A DNA stretch of 51,622 nucleotides from Flavisolibacter sp. (GCA_028288675.1 JAQBNG010000180.1:1-51622), one strand, 5' to 3'. Positions 10,301 through 19,935 are shown, counted from the first letter of the stretch. Program-made: numbers and translations. Notes: generated by a model not told the origin, from the sequence alone.

Positions 10301-11793
10301 AGGCAGCAGGTTTTGCCGCAGGTAATATCACATCTTTAGCTTTTAATGTTTTAAATAAAACGAGTACTCTTCCTTATAATGGTTTTACTATTTCAATGAA
10401 GAATACTGCTTCAACAGGCTTTGCAACAGTAGCGTTTGAAACTGGTACTACTCCTTACTTTACAGGAAATTATTCAACAATTACCGGTATAAACACATTT
10501 GCATTTAGTTCACCTTTTAACTGGAATGGAAGTTCTAATATATTATTGGAAGTTTGTTTTGATAATGCAACCGGTTCTTCATCTGGTAGCGGTGATAATG
10601 TGTCATCAAATGCAACTGCCGATGCAAAAGGCGTTTGGAACCGGGCAAACACTGGTGTCGGATGTTCTTTAGCCGCTACGTTTAATAACGGCGGAGCATT
10701 TATAAGGCCCGATATTATTTTGAATGGAGTACGTGCAGGTAACTCAACTGAAATTCTTTTCAATTCATCTAAAACGGCCTACCTGTCGCCAAACGATGAT
10801 GTATATTTCTATGGCAACACCGGCAATATCATTGCCCGCATCAGGAACTTGGCTGGTACCAACTATGCTTGCACACAAGTAAAAATTGATCGTGCCGGTA
10901 CAGGTGCTGCGCCTTTCTGGAATGATAACCCGGCTAATTACATCACATCAAAAACATTCCAGGTTATACCAACCACCAATAACCCTTCAGGGCAATACCA
11001 AATTACCTTGTATTATACCGCTGCTGAGAAAGCGGGATGGGAATTGGCAACCGGTCAAAACTGGAATACAATCCAGATAGTAAAAGTTAAAAGCCAGATA
11101 CAGAATTATTCACCAATCAGCATCTTCCCTGATGGCCCCGGTGCAGTGGAAACTGTTACGCCAACCTTGGGCACCTTTGGAAGCAGTTATACATTAACAG
11201 GTACTTTCTCCAGTGGCTTCTCCGGTTTTGGTGCCGGGCTTATCGGCTTCCCACTGCCGGTAGCTTTAGTTGATTTCACTGGTCGACTTGACAATGCTTC
11301 AGCAGTGCTTAACTGGAATACTTCATCAGAGCAAAACTCTAAGAGCTTCGATGTAGAGAAGTCAACCGATGGTGTGAACTATTATCCTATTGGTTCGGTA
11401 AGAGCAGCAGGCAGCAGTACATCAAGAAAGGATTACAGCCTTCGCGATGATAAATTAAGCGCCTACAACTATTACCGCTTAAAGATGAATGATCTTGATG
11501 GCAAGAATAAACTAAGCAAAATTGTTTTAGTGAGGTATGATGTAAAAGCGCAGAATGTTTGGGTGATCAACAATCCTTTCAACAGCTTTATTGACCTGCG
11601 TCTTGCAAAAGATGCGGCTCGGGCTAAGTTGCAACTGGTAAGTGCGAATGGTGCAGTGGTTGCGGAAAAGTCTGTCACTAATACCTCTGGAATTGTACAC
11701 TGGCAGCTTGCCGGTAACATTAGTGCGGGTTCTTATATACTGAGAACCGTAGTGGATGGAAAAATATTTACTCATAAGTTAGTAAAACAATAA
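7345..11793 (+). CDS. Giant secreted Asp-box propeller protein with T9SS sorting domain (paralogue 1)
   Basis: 1482 aa. An N-terminal hydrophobic signal (residues 1-22) is followed by a BNR/sortilin-like beta-propeller with Asp-box motifs KSIDAGTTW (about 217), RSKDGGASW (267), KSVNNGAAW (372), LSNNGGATF (471), RSTDGGATW (557) and YSTTGGASW (712). Next come a Calx-beta-like domain (about 820-935, ending FTVKDND), a beta-rich domain common in Bacteroidota exoproteins (about 950-1130), an FN3-like domain (about 1310-1395) and a type A T9SS C-terminal sorting domain (NVWVINNPF to FTHKLVKQ). Expected to cross the outer membrane by T9SS and become surface-attached or released. The enzyme or ligand is unknown: sialidase-type catalytic residues are not evident, so I do not call it a glycosidase. 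Tandem paralogue of the next gene. Confidence 0.9.
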   Translation: MRRNLLIGVSLVVTAACLYFIPSPKPTQKAVPKDQFVQGTSNKLKKKDGYDQAAARDLFEFERIKDPSLGYVPMERMMKAIDYTENVKVSTPLNRTAQTLGVLNWTERGPIYDLLGPSNGNSRGPGTPYTSGRTKAVFIDTLNDPTGNTVFCGGVAGGLWKCTDFLSTIPSWQPINDRFDNIAIASICQNPADPSILYFATGEATSNADAVYGGGVWKSIDAGTTWSKLATSTGFLRAFRIVCDAAGNVYLANRNTNPPASSLSGLYRSKDGGASWQSITPAVRTSGNAIPTDIEISTTGRLHVSLGYLAGTVQHQYTDDAANVTTTVGWNASTGIRVNTTVAANRMEMAISGDVLYAVTINSANDVDSSYKSVNNGAAWTKQNTAAYTNQITNTQGWYNLTLAVNPSNTNEFLVGGLDAYKSSNSGLTVTRQTFWVTSAPYVHADHQFMQWWNVGEQSRVVIGCDGGVFLSNNGGATFVDKNRNLGIKQFYDGAIHPTAGSPYLLAGAQDNGTHSLSNPGLSFSTEVTGGDGCFVHINQQNPQIQFGSYVYNQYRRSTDGGATWRSINFSGSNGLFVNPFDYDDGQNIMYAAWSGANSAPTNQILRWADANTSTGASTLTLSALTRTSNSNPTTLKVSPYMKDRVFIGSSRGKAVRLDNAATVTAATVDANVTDITGASFPIANLSCINVGQTDDFLVATFSNYGVGHVWYSTTGGASWTLIDGTPGSGGLPDMPVRWALIDPQNNSRVFLATEAGVYSTDLVNGANTVWNADANFPTVRTDALQLRLSDNTVVAATHGRGLYTAVIPSIPEIRFTAPFQVTTEATTGTVDCRGYRDYSINVSTVAAPTGDALVTYSVKAGGTAKEGIDFDITTNGNFVTPLKQHTFSSGVVTPKTLTVRIYDDAALEPNESFTITFGVTGATNAFAGSYNNFVFTVKDNDVAPVAVSVGIGTVGTGDFGPYFQPFRSNFEKAKSQYIYLASELKAAGFAAGNITSLAFNVLNKTSTLPYNGFTISMKNTASTGFATVAFETGTTPYFTGNYSTITGINTFAFSSPFNWNGSSNILLEVCFDNATGSSSGSGDNVSSNATADAKGVWNRANTGVGCSLAATFNNGGAFIRPDIILNGVRAGNSTEILFNSSKTAYLSPNDDVYFYGNTGNIIARIRNLAGTNYACTQVKIDRAGTGAAPFWNDNPANYITSKTFQVIPTTNNPSGQYQITLYYTAAEKAGWELATGQNWNTIQIVKVKSQIQNYSPISIFPDGPGAVETVTPTLGTFGSSYTLTGTFSSGFSGFGAGLIGFPLPVALVDFTGRLDNASAVLNWNTSSEQNSKSFDVEKSTDGVNYYPIGSVRAAGSSTSRKDYSLRDDKLSAYNYYRLKMNDLDGKNKLSKIVLVRYDVKAQNVWVINNPFNSFIDLRLAKDAARAKLQLVSANGAVVAEKSVTNTSGIVHWQLAGNISAGSYILRTVVDGKIFTHKLVKQ

Positions 11794-11811
11794 ACCTTTA
11801 TTTTAAATGAA

Positions 11812-11839
11812 AAGGCTGGCCAATTGGCCAGCCTTTTTT
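11812..11839 (+). terminator. Intrinsic terminator after paralogue 1
   Basis: Perfect 24-nt palindrome (arm AAGGCTGGCCAA) followed by T residues. The arm is nearly the same as that of the terminator at 16399-16424 behind the paralogue. Confidence 0.88.
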
Positions 11840-11969
11840 GTCTTCGTAGTTATAAGAAAAGATGATACTCCAGGTTATGAATAAATGCATCATTTATTCA
11901 TAAAAAGCGTCTAAGTGCCTGAAAAAAAGCCTGTCCAAAACCAATTTTCATCCTTACGGCGATTAAGGT

Positions 11970-11999
11970 TTTGATTATTTCTGTATCACGCTATATTGC
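11970..11999 (+). promoter_or_regulatory. Promoter of the second Asp-box protein gene
   Basis: TTTG at 11970-11973, an 18-nt spacer and TATATTGC at 11992-11999. It shares the spacer motif CTGTATCnCGC and the box with the promoter of paralogue 1. Confidence 0.55.
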
Positions 12000-12020
12000 G
12001 AAACTAAAAACTAATTGATT

Positions 12021-15000
12021 ATGAGGAAACCCGTACTATTGATTGCATGCACTTCTATTTTATTATCATTTAGCCATTGTACAATTAAAACAGAAACCCG
12101 GGAAAAGGAAAACCTTCTTGAACAAGAAGCCGAAGAGCAGGATGGTATACGCGAGGCGCAGGAACAGGATTTTAAAAATACAGTTGATGTCCGCCTGGGA
12201 TATATTCCGAAGGAAAGACTTATTGAAGCTTCCGAAAGAGCGGTGACTGAACGGCGTGCTATGCGCCTTAATCGCTCTATGCGAACCAGCGCTTTAACCT
12301 GGACGGAGCGGGGACCTAATACTGATGTTACAGGACCTTCTAATGGTAATCCCCGAGGGCCAAATGTTGCAACCGCAACCAGCGGGCGCATGAGAGCTGT
12401 TTGGGTAGATTTGGCCGACGCTACCAACAAAACGGTATGGATAGGAAGCGTTGCAGGCGGTATCTGGAAAACCACAGATGTTACCACTTACCCGGCTACA
12501 TGGTCACCGGTAAACGATTTTCTCGGTAATTTATCCGTGTCAAGTATTTGCCAAAACCCTGCTAATACAAACACAATGTATTTTGGTACAGGGGAAAAAA
12601 CATTTAACCTGGGCGCAATAAGAGGAGGAGGGATATGGAAAAGCACCGACCATGGAGTTACCTGGAATTTACTTACTAATACAACTTCTTTTATCAATGT
12701 GTCCCGCATCATTTGCGATGCTCTCGGAAACATTTACGTAGCTACTATCGGTGCAGGTATAAAAAGGTCAACGGATGGCGGCGCTAACTGGACGACAATT
12801 ACACCTGCCGGATTAATTTCTTATGTAACGGAGATGAAGTTGAGCAGCACAGGAAGGTTACATATTGTTTGCGGCTACTATGCAAGTGGCGCATCGGGTT
12901 ACAGATACACCGATAACCCTGCAACCGTAACTTCAGCAACTTGGACTTCGCCTGCGGCTTCATTCACTCCAGATAATATAAATGTAGAAATTGCCACAGC
13001 AGGAAATACCCTTTATGCGCTGCCTTCCAATGCATCTTACCAAACCCCTGTTGTATGGAAATCAACAGATGGCGGTGCCAACTGGACGGCGACTACCAGT
13101 ATTCCTGTAAGTGGCGGCGCCGCTTTAAGCAGTGGACAAGGTTGGTATTGTTTGGCCATTGGCGTAGATCCTGCAAACCCCAATAATGTAGTGGTTGGTG
13201 GTTTAAATACGTACCGTACAACAGATGGCGGAACCACCTGGACACAGGCGGCAGCCTGGGTTGGCACTACTATGCCTTACGTTCACGCAGACCAGCATTT
13301 TGTTACCTGGAACGGAAGCCAGGTTTTAATAGCCAGCGATGGAGGGTTATTTTATTCTGCAAATGGCGGCGTTAACTGGGCCGACCGTAATGCCGGTCTT
13401 CGTATTAAACAATTTTATTCCTGCGCCATACATCCCTCTACCACAAACTATTTTATAGCTGGTGCACAGGATAATGGCATGCACCAGATTAATAACCCCG
13501 GAATGGGAGGAAGCACAGAGTACATCGGTGGCGACGGTGCTTTCGCTCACATAGACCAGGACCAGCCTCAGTATCAATTTGGTGCCTATGTATTTAATCA
13601 ATATAACAGGAGTACCAATAGTGGCGCTAGCTGGACAAGTATTAATTATAATTCTGGTTCCGGCCAATTTATTAATCCATCTGATTATGATGATAACAAC
13701 AACCGTATGTATGCCGCCGATGCAGCGGGAAGCTATGTAAGATGGGATAATCCGCAAAGCGGAAGCTCCTTTACTTCAGTAGCTGTTGCTGCTTTCGGAG
13801 GTTCACTTGTAAGCCATGTATCTGTTTCTCCTTATACTGGAAACAGGGTATATTTTGGAACCGATGGTGGAAGAATTGTGAGGGTGGATAATGCAGATAT
13901 TACTGCACCATCTGGTACCAATATTACTGGTACCGGTATGAGTTCAACACCGGTTTCCTGTGTTGCGGTTGGTACGACGGATAACAACCTGGTAGCCACA
14001 TTTTCAAACTATGGTTCACAGCATGTATGGATAAGTACCACGGGTGGTGGCGCCGGCGGGTGGACAAACATATCAGGCAACCTGCCTGATATACCTGTAC
14101 GGTGGGCCATGTTTTATCCTTTCGATAATACAAAGATTATCCTGGCAACCGAAGCAGGTATTTATGAAACCACGGCTATTAACGGAGCTTCAACAGTATG
14201 GACGCAAAGCACCTCTTTCCCAATTGTTCGTACGGATATGATTCAGTACCGTCAAAGTGATGGAACACTATTGGCGGCCACGCATGGAAGGGGTCTGTGG
14301 AGCACTTCCATTCCTGTTATATCTACTTATGTTCAATTTGCTACAACAGTATTAGACAGACCTGAAAGTACAACAACAACTACCGGATGTACCGGATATA
14401 CAGATTATACCGTATACCTGGAAACAAATAGAGCGCCTGTGGGAACTGCTACAGCTAATGTGAGTTTATTTGGCGGTACTGCAGTACAGGGGGTAGACTA
14501 TAATTTTACCACAAATGGAAGTTTCACAACTCCATCCACTACCATAACACTTGCCAGCGGTTCCACTACACCGCAGCCGGTGACTATCAGAATTTATGAT
14601 AACCCGAATGCAGAAACTGTTAGCAGCAGAAACTTTACGTTGAGTTATACGTTATCCGGTACAACTGATGCAGTAGCTGCACCAGTCAGCCAAACGTTTA
14701 CATTTACGATAAATGACGATGATCTGCCTCCAACCACTACAACATCACTTAATGCTACAATAGGGGCCTATACTTATAATCTTGGCAGTAACACAACAGG
14801 CCAGCCTTTCAATGCAGCTGTTCAAAGCAGCCGCTCCCAGATTTTATACAAATCCACGGAACTTACCGCTGCCGGGTTGGTTGCCGGTAACCTGACAAGC
14901 TTAGGATTTACCTTACAGAAAAACAGTATTCGTCCATTTTCAAACTTTAAAATTAAAATTGGAAATGCTGGTGTTTCTTACCTGGTTGACGGTAGTATTA

Positions 15001-16373
15001 CCGTTTATGCTCCAACAATCTATAAAACATTAGCTTCTTACACTACAGTAAACGGATTAAACACATTTGTGCTGGATGCACCTTTTACGTGGGACGGAAC
15101 AAGTAACATTGTAGTTGAAATATGCTATGACAACCTTAGCGCAGCTCCAACAGATTTTTCAGATGTTTTACAGGGTTATTCAGATGGTGGAACTGCTTCT
15201 CAGGGAAATACACTTTGGCAAAATGGAATTAATTGTGGGGCGAACTTCACATCCGTAGGTTACTACAGTCTGGGAATTAAACCGACACTGATTATTTCAG
15301 AGACCGCAGGAATTGCCAACTCAGTAGAAACTGTATTAAGTGCAACAAAGACTGCTACTCTTTCTGGAAATTATGATGTGTATTATTATGGTTCGACCGG
15401 GAAAATAATGGCCCGTATTCAAAATACTTCAGGCTTTAATTACGGATGCACACAAGTAACTGTTGACAGAGCGGGTAATGGTGCTACGGCTTTCTGGAAT
15501 GCGAATAACTCCACTTTCCTTGCCAACAAAACTTTCAGGGTAGTGCCTACAACCAATAATGTAAGCGGCCAATACAAGATTACATTGTACTATACGGCTG
15601 CCGAGAAAGCCGCATGGGAAGCCGCCACCGGCCAAAGCTGGAATAATATCAAAATGGTAAAAGTGAAAAGCCAGATCAGTAACTACACACCGGCAACTCC
15701 TGGTCCGGATGGGGCAAATGCCGTTGATATGGTTACGCCTGTCCTGGGAATTTTGGGTTCTGATTATACTGTTACCGGCACATTTACTTCCGGCTTCTCC
15801 GGCTTTGGTGTGGGCATCCCCGGCGGTAATCCTTTGCCAATTATCCTTGTTGATTTTAAAGGGCGGTTGGATAACAATACAGCCGTACTTAACTGGAGCA
15901 CATCATCAGAACTAAACTCTAAAAGCTTTGATGTAGAGAAATCAACCGATGGTTCTAATTTTTATAAAATAGGCTCTGTTGCAGCGGCGGGAAGCAGTGC
16001 TACTCAGAAAGATTACTCTTTACGTGATGTACAGTTAAGCAGTACTAATTATTATCGCTTAAAGATGAATGACCTTGATGGCAGAAACAAATTGAGCCCG
16101 GTAGTATTATTAAAAGTGAATAATGCGGCCCAGAATGTATGGATCGTTAGCAATCCTTTTAAAGAATACATTGATCTTCGTTTTGCAAAAGAAGGTCACC
16201 AGGCAAAACTTCAACTAGTGAGCATAAATGGTGCGATAGTTTCGGAAAAGATAATTGCTAACCCCGCAGGACAAACCCGTTGGCAGCTACCAACTTCGAT
16301 TGGAGCAGGCACTTACGTTTTAAAAGCCGTTGTTGATGGAAAACTGTTTACCCACAAATTAGTGAAGCAATAA
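12021..16373 (+). CDS. Giant secreted Asp-box propeller protein with T9SS sorting domain (paralogue 2)
   Basis: 1450 aa from ATG 12021; a TTG six bases upstream is in frame but ATG matches the paralogue's start. Same architecture as paralogue 1: signal peptide (MRKPVLLIACTSILLSFSHC; the Cys has a poor lipobox), a Glu-rich linker, propeller with Asp boxes KSTDHGVTW, RSTDGGANW, KSTDGGANW, RTTDGGTTW, YSANGGVNW and RSTNSGASW, a Calx-beta-like segment ending FTINDDD, the beta domain with SRSQILYKSTELTAAGL, an FN3-like domain (VDFKGRLDNNTAVLNWSTSS) and a T9SS type A tail ending FTHKLVKQ. Both share the pre-propeller motif LTWTERGP and GPSNGNPRGP. Function unknown; adhesion, binding or processing of an extracellular polymer are all possible. 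Confidence 0.9.
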   Translation: MRKPVLLIACTSILLSFSHCTIKTETREKENLLEQEAEEQDGIREAQEQDFKNTVDVRLGYIPKERLIEASERAVTERRAMRLNRSMRTSALTWTERGPNTDVTGPSNGNPRGPNVATATSGRMRAVWVDLADATNKTVWIGSVAGGIWKTTDVTTYPATWSPVNDFLGNLSVSSICQNPANTNTMYFGTGEKTFNLGAIRGGGIWKSTDHGVTWNLLTNTTSFINVSRIICDALGNIYVATIGAGIKRSTDGGANWTTITPAGLISYVTEMKLSSTGRLHIVCGYYASGASGYRYTDNPATVTSATWTSPAASFTPDNINVEIATAGNTLYALPSNASYQTPVVWKSTDGGANWTATTSIPVSGGAALSSGQGWYCLAIGVDPANPNNVVVGGLNTYRTTDGGTTWTQAAAWVGTTMPYVHADQHFVTWNGSQVLIASDGGLFYSANGGVNWADRNAGLRIKQFYSCAIHPSTTNYFIAGAQDNGMHQINNPGMGGSTEYIGGDGAFAHIDQDQPQYQFGAYVFNQYNRSTNSGASWTSINYNSGSGQFINPSDYDDNNNRMYAADAAGSYVRWDNPQSGSSFTSVAVAAFGGSLVSHVSVSPYTGNRVYFGTDGGRIVRVDNADITAPSGTNITGTGMSSTPVSCVAVGTTDNNLVATFSNYGSQHVWISTTGGGAGGWTNISGNLPDIPVRWAMFYPFDNTKIILATEAGIYETTAINGASTVWTQSTSFPIVRTDMIQYRQSDGTLLAATHGRGLWSTSIPVISTYVQFATTVLDRPESTTTTTGCTGYTDYTVYLETNRAPVGTATANVSLFGGTAVQGVDYNFTTNGSFTTPSTTITLASGSTTPQPVTIRIYDNPNAETVSSRNFTLSYTLSGTTDAVAAPVSQTFTFTINDDDLPPTTTTSLNATIGAYTYNLGSNTTGQPFNAAVQSSRSQILYKSTELTAAGLVAGNLTSLGFTLQKNSIRPFSNFKIKIGNAGVSYLVDGSITVYAPTIYKTLASYTTVNGLNTFVLDAPFTWDGTSNIVVEICYDNLSAAPTDFSDVLQGYSDGGTASQGNTLWQNGINCGANFTSVGYYSLGIKPTLIISETAGIANSVETVLSATKTATLSGNYDVYYYGSTGKIMARIQNTSGFNYGCTQVTVDRAGNGATAFWNANNSTFLANKTFRVVPTTNNVSGQYKITLYYTAAEKAAWEAATGQSWNNIKMVKVKSQISNYTPATPGPDGANAVDMVTPVLGILGSDYTVTGTFTSGFSGFGVGIPGGNPLPIILVDFKGRLDNNTAVLNWSTSSELNSKSFDVEKSTDGSNFYKIGSVAAAGSSATQKDYSLRDVQLSSTNYYRLKMNDLDGRNKLSPVVLLKVNNAAQNVWIVSNPFKEYIDLRFAKEGHQAKLQLVSINGAIVSEKIIANPAGQTRWQLPTSIGAGTYVLKAVVDGKLFTHKLVKQ

Positions 16374-16398
16374 AGCTTTGAATTTATTTGGCAATAAA

Positions 16399-16424
16399 AA
16401 GGCTGGCCGTATGGCCGGCCTTTT
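16399..16424 (+). terminator. Intrinsic terminator after paralogue 2
   Basis: Stem AAGGCTGGCC (16399-16408) / GGCCGGCCTT (16413-16422) with loop GTAT, then TT. It lies inside a frame extension of the following lipoprotein, which rules out an earlier start for that gene. Confidence 0.85.
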
Positions 16425-16437
16425 GTTCTTTTGTAGT

Positions 16438-16929
16438 ATGAGAATAATGATACTTCTGGCCGCAATTGTTATTTCATTTGGTAGCTGTGCACAAATGAAT
16501 AAGTCCATTGTTAAAGCAGAAGCGTTTTATATGATTCCCACGCCGGGCACTATAGCGGTTGATGATGCAGGCCAGCCAATTCCTGTTCAGCGGAATAAAG
16601 TATATAGCGTCTTTATGGAAGTTAAAGACAGTTCACTGCAGTGGACGAAGGCCTGGGCCGATAATAAATTTTTCTCTATCATCCCTTTACCAATAAATGG
16701 AAAAACTGCCATGATTGGAAACAAAAAAGAGAATGATCAAAAAGTGGTGATGGCTGCGGGCAACGAAAATATTTTGCTGCAATTAGAGTTAGCCCCCAAT
16801 GAATTATTTCAGAAGCCACCACAATTGCTAACGCCAGGCGAAGTTTTACTGGAAGGAAAACGGCAAGGCAAACTTTTTTATTATAAAGTTTCAAAAGCGG
16901 TGGAGCTTGCATCGCCAATGTATCAGTAA
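16438..16929 (+). CDS. Small secreted lipoprotein of unknown function
   Basis: 163 aa from ATG 16438. A TTG-initiated extension to 16378 would run through the upstream terminator, so it is rejected. The N-terminus MRIMILLAAIVISFGSC reads as a type II signal peptide with Cys17 as the acylated residue, so a periplasmic or outer-membrane lipoprotein is likely. The mature part has no motif I recognise: mixed alpha/beta, with Trp-rich SSLQWTKAW and a repeated PLP/PPQLLTPGE segment. A -7-like box (TTctTTTG, 16426-16433) ends four bases before the ATG. The gene ends 3 bp from the stop of the convergent pgi. Confidence 0.72.
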   Translation: MRIMILLAAIVISFGSCAQMNKSIVKAEAFYMIPTPGTIAVDDAGQPIPVQRNKVYSVFMEVKDSSLQWTKAWADNKFFSIIPLPINGKTAMIGNKKENDQKVVMAAGNENILLQLELAPNELFQKPPQLLTPGEVLLEGKRQGKLFYYKVSKAVELASPMYQ

Positions 16930-16932
16930 GTA

Positions 16933-18582
16933 TTACCTCATTTCTTTAAACGCATTGATCAATCCATTAGTAGAAGCATCATGCGAATTGATTTTTTCTG
17001 CACCATTTAATTCAGGCAAAATTTTATTAGCCAACTGCTTGCCTAATTCAACTCCCCACTGGTCAAAGGAAAAAATATTCCAGATAACTCCCTGCGTAAA
17101 AATTTTATGTTCGTACAAAGCAATTAGTTGCCCCAAAGTATAAGGCGTTATTTTTTTGATAAGGATTGAATTGGTGGGCATGTTACCACTGAATATTTTG
17201 AACGGGGTAAGCTTTGCAATTTCCTCGGTTGTTTTACCGCTTTTTTCTAATTCAGCTTCCACTTCTTCTTCATCCTTTCCGTTCATCAGGGCTTCTGTTT
17301 GTGCAAAGAAGTTCGATAATAAGATCTGGTGATGATCCCTGGTTGGATTATGCGATTGTGCCGTTGCAATAAAATCGCATGGGATCAATAAAGTGCCCTG
17401 GTGAATTAACTGGTAGAAAGCATGTTGTCCGTTGGTACCGGGTTCGCCCCAGATAATTGGTCCAGTTGAGTACTCTGTTTCCTCGCCATTGCGATCAACG
17501 CTTTTGCCATTGCTTTCCATATTGCCTTGTTGAAAGTAAGCGGCAAAGCGGTGCAGGTATTGATCGTATGGAAGGATGGCTTCTGTTTGTGAACCAAAAA
17601 AGTTCACATACCATAAACTGATTAAAGCCATCAGCACCGGGATGTTTTTTTCTAGTTCTGTATTTTGAAAATGAATATCGGTGGCATGAGCACCTTTCAA
17701 CAGTTGTTCAAAATTTTCGTAGCCGATAGTTACGGCAATAGATAAACCGATGGCGCTCCAAAGCGAATAACGGCCACCAACCCAGTCCCAAAACTGGAAC
17801 ATGTTTTCTTTGTCAATCCCAAACTTCACCACATCTTTTTCGTTAGTGGAAAGCGCCGCAAAATGTTTGGCGATATGGGCTTCATCACCAGCTGTTTTTA
17901 AAAACCACTCCCTTGCCGTTTGGGCATTGGCCATTGTTTCCTGCGTGGTAAATGTTTTAGATGCAATCAGGAAAAGCGTTTCATCCGGTGTTACTTTTTT
18001 CAATGTTTCAGCAATATGCGAAGCATCTACATTGGAAACAAAATAAGGCTGAATACCGTGTACCCAATAAGGCTTTAAAGCTTCAGTTACCATTAATGGA
18101 CCAAGATCGCTTCCGCCAATGCCAATGTTTACAATGTATTTTATTTTCTTACCAGTGTATCCTTTCCATTCACCACTATGCATTTTATCGGCAAAGGTTT
18201 TCATCTGCTCCTGTACAGCCTTTACCTGGGGCATAATGTCTTTGCCTTCTGTATAAACAGGCGTGCCTGAAAAATTTCTTAAGGCAGTATGCAATACGGA
18301 GCGATGCTCCGTTTGATTGATCAACTCTCCTTCAAACATCGCAGCGATTGCGTCTTTCAACCGGCATTCATTCGCCAACTCAAGCAACAGGCTTATTGTG
18401 TGGTCAGTAATTATATTCTTTGAAAAGTCTATCAATATATCTTCGAAGTGATGTGAATACTTTGTAAAACGGTCTGCATCTTCTGCAAACAAATCAGTCA
18501 TATATACTTCCTGCATTTCTTCGGCATGTGCTTCTAACTTTTTCCAGGCTTTCGTTGTAGTTGGGTTAATGGTTGGGAACAT
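16933..18582 (-). CDS. pgi: Glucose-6-phosphate isomerase
   Basis: Interconverts glucose-6-phosphate and fructose-6-phosphate in glycolysis/gluconeogenesis. 549 aa, the length of the long bacterial/eukaryotic-type enzyme. Visible motifs: [10 protein letters not shown] (about 153-162, phosphate loop), signature 1 region [16 protein letters not shown] (about 265), catalytic Glu/His region in [16 protein letters not shown] (about 375-390) and signature 2 [18 protein letters not shown] (about 490-507) containing the catalytic Lys at its end. Cytoplasmic. It is followed at 37 bp on the same strand by the upstream threonine aldolase gene, so they may be co-transcribed (aldolase first). Confidence 0.98.
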   Translation of the reverse strand: MFPTINPTTTKAWKKLEAHAEEMQEVYMTDLFAEDADRFTKYSHHFEDILIDFSKNIITDHTISLLLELANECRLKDAIAAMFEGELINQTEHRSVLHTALRNFSGTPVYTEGKDIMPQVKAVQEQMKTFADKMHSGEWKGYTGKKIKYIVNIGIGGSDLGPLMVTEALKPYWVHGIQPYFVSNVDASHIAETLKKVTPDETLFLIASKTFTTQETMANAQTAREWFLKTAGDEAHIAKHFAALSTNEKDVVKFGIDKENMFQFWDWVGGRYSLWSAIGLSIAVTIGYENFEQLLKGAHATDIHFQNTELEKNIPVLMALISLWYVNFFGSQTEAILPYDQYLHRFAAYFQQGNMESNGKSVDRNGEETEYSTGPIIWGEPGTNGQHAFYQLIHQGTLLIPCDFIATAQSHNPTRDHHQILLSNFFAQTEALMNGKDEEEVEAELEKSGKTTEEIAKLTPFKIFSGNMPTNSILIKKITPYTLGQLIALYEHKIFTQGVIWNIFSFDQWGVELGKQLANKILPELNGAEKINSHDASTNGLINAFKEMR

Positions 18583-18619
18583 AAGTGATTGCTGATTTTG
18601 AAAGTGATTGATTTTGAGA

Positions 18620-19636
18620 TTAAAGCGAATCTATGACGTCAATTGTTTGTTGTATCATAGCAGGTGTTACATCTAAATGAGTTACAATGCGAACCTGGGT
18701 AGGAGAGATGGCATACCAATAAATGCCTTCTTCTTTCATTTTAGCAACAAGGCTTACAGGGGTGAAAATATCCTTCACCGAAAAGATGACGATATTGGTT
18801 TCTACCGGGAGAACTTCGCCAACAAAATCTTTCTTACGCAGGGCCTCTGCTAATAGTTGTGCATGTTGATGGTCTATCGTTAACCGGTCAATATTATTTT
18901 TCAAGGCATATATGCCGGCGGCTGCCAGGTGGCCTGCCTGCCGCATACCGCCGCCAAATGCTTTGCGTACACGGCGGGCTTTGCTTATGAAGTCTTTCGT
19001 TCCAATAACCAAACTGCCAACAGGACAACCCAAGCTTTTGCTTAAGCAGATGGAGATGGAATGAAAAGTTTCGCCATATTCTTTTGCTGATTGCTCTTTT
19101 GCCACTAACGCATTAAACAATCTTGCGCCATCAAGATGCAAGATCAAATTATGTTCATCGCAAACTTTGCGTATGCTTTTTAATTCCTCCATTTCATAAC
19201 AACTGCCGCCGCCTCGATTGGATGTATTCTCTAAAGAAACCAAGGTGGTTCTTGCCTTATGTATGTCATCTGCATTAATGCCTCCTGAAACCTCGGCGGC
19301 CGTTAGTCGTCCCCTATTCCCATTTAATAATTTTACAGAAGCCCCGGAGTTGGAGGCAATGCCGCCGCCTTCGTATTGATATATATGGGAGCTTGTATCA
19401 CAAATCACTTCATCGCCGGGTTGTGTATGGCATTTTATAGCAATCTGGTTGGTCATGGTTCCTGAAGGACAAAAGAGAGCATTTTCCATCCCAAACATTT
19501 CGGCCGAAAGGGTTTCTAAGCTATTTATAGAAGGGTCTTCACCAAAAACATCATCGCCAACTGGTGCACTAAACATGGCTTCTAGCATTTCTTTACCTGG
19601 CTTTGTCACTGTATCAGAACGGTAATCAATTATCAT
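18620..19636 (-). CDS. ltaE: Low-specificity L-threonine aldolase
   Basis: PLP-dependent cleavage of L-threonine/L-allo-threonine to glycine and acetaldehyde. 338 aa from the ATG at 19636 ([14 protein letters not shown]), the canonical family start. A longer frame to 19675 exists, but a reverse -7 box (TAttTTTG, 19654-19661) lies inside that extension. Motifs: [21 protein letters not shown], the THSLV-type PLP pocket, [11 protein letters not shown] (Asp contacting the PLP ring nitrogen) and [14 protein letters not shown] (Schiff-base Lys). Cytoplasmic. Followed by pgi on the same strand. Confidence 0.94.
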   Translation of the reverse strand: MIIDYRSDTVTKPGKEMLEAMFSAPVGDDVFGEDPSINSLETLSAEMFGMENALFCPSGTMTNQIAIKCHTQPGDEVICDTSSHIYQYEGGGIASNSGASVKLLNGNRGRLTAAEVSGGINADDIHKARTTLVSLENTSNRGGGSCYEMEELKSIRKVCDEHNLILHLDGARLFNALVAKEQSAKEYGETFHSISICLSKSLGCPVGSLVIGTKDFISKARRVRKAFGGGMRQAGHLAAAGIYALKNNIDRLTIDHQHAQLLAEALRKKDFVGEVLPVETNIVIFSVKDIFTPVSLVAKMKEEGIYWYAISPTQVRIVTHLDVTPAMIQQTIDVIDSL

Positions 19637-19653
19637 TAAGAATGAATTTCTTT

Positions 19654-19661
19654 CAAAAATA
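19654..19661 (-). promoter_or_regulatory. Candidate -7 box of the threonine aldolase gene
   Basis: CAAAaaTA on plus, i.e. TAttTTTG on minus, about 17 nt before the ATG. It fixes the shorter start for ltaE. Confidence 0.55.
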
Positions 19662-19910
19662 AACCGTTCACACATTAGTATCTACACTTTACACACTTTA
19701 CCCTGATTGCTGCCTGGGCTCATTATAAACTTTGTTTAGCTCTTACTTATAAAAGTCTCTTTCGGCATGCCGTTCAAATGCTCGTTTTTCCGGTAATCAC
19801 TTCGCAATTAAATTCTGTAACCCAATTAATGCTCTTGCGTCATAGCTCTGTCAGTTCTTTACCATTCATCATTATAATGCAACGTTCATAATAAAACAAT
19901 GTACTTAGCA

Positions 19911-19935
19911 TTGTACAGTACCTACGTTTGTACAG
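19911..19935 (+). promoter_or_regulatory. -7 box with flanking TTGTACAG direct repeats
   Basis: TAcgTTTG at 19923-19930 is an exact -7 box for the barrel gene at 19967. TTGTACAG occurs at 19911-19918 and again at 19928-19935, so the repeats flank and partly overlap the box at 17-nt spacing; ATGTAC and ATTGTAC variants lie just upstream. This could be an operator. Confidence 0.5.

Noticed and set aside
7345-11793. Sialidase or glycosyl hydrolase annotation for the Asp-box proteins
   Set aside because: Asp boxes are structural and occur in many non-enzymatic propellers; I see no convincing catalytic set.
12011-12487. 158-codon minus-strand frame in the second Asp-box gene
   Set aside because: Antisense shadow of a gene with clear domain motifs on the other strand.
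7990-16000. Regularly recurring GATGGCGG-like stretches
   Set aside because: They encode Asp-box motifs of the propellers, with irregular spacing and no spacer units, so not a CRISPR array.
16378-16437. TTG-initiated N-terminal extension of the lipoprotein
   Set aside because: It would translate through the terminator of the upstream gene and destroy the signal peptide.
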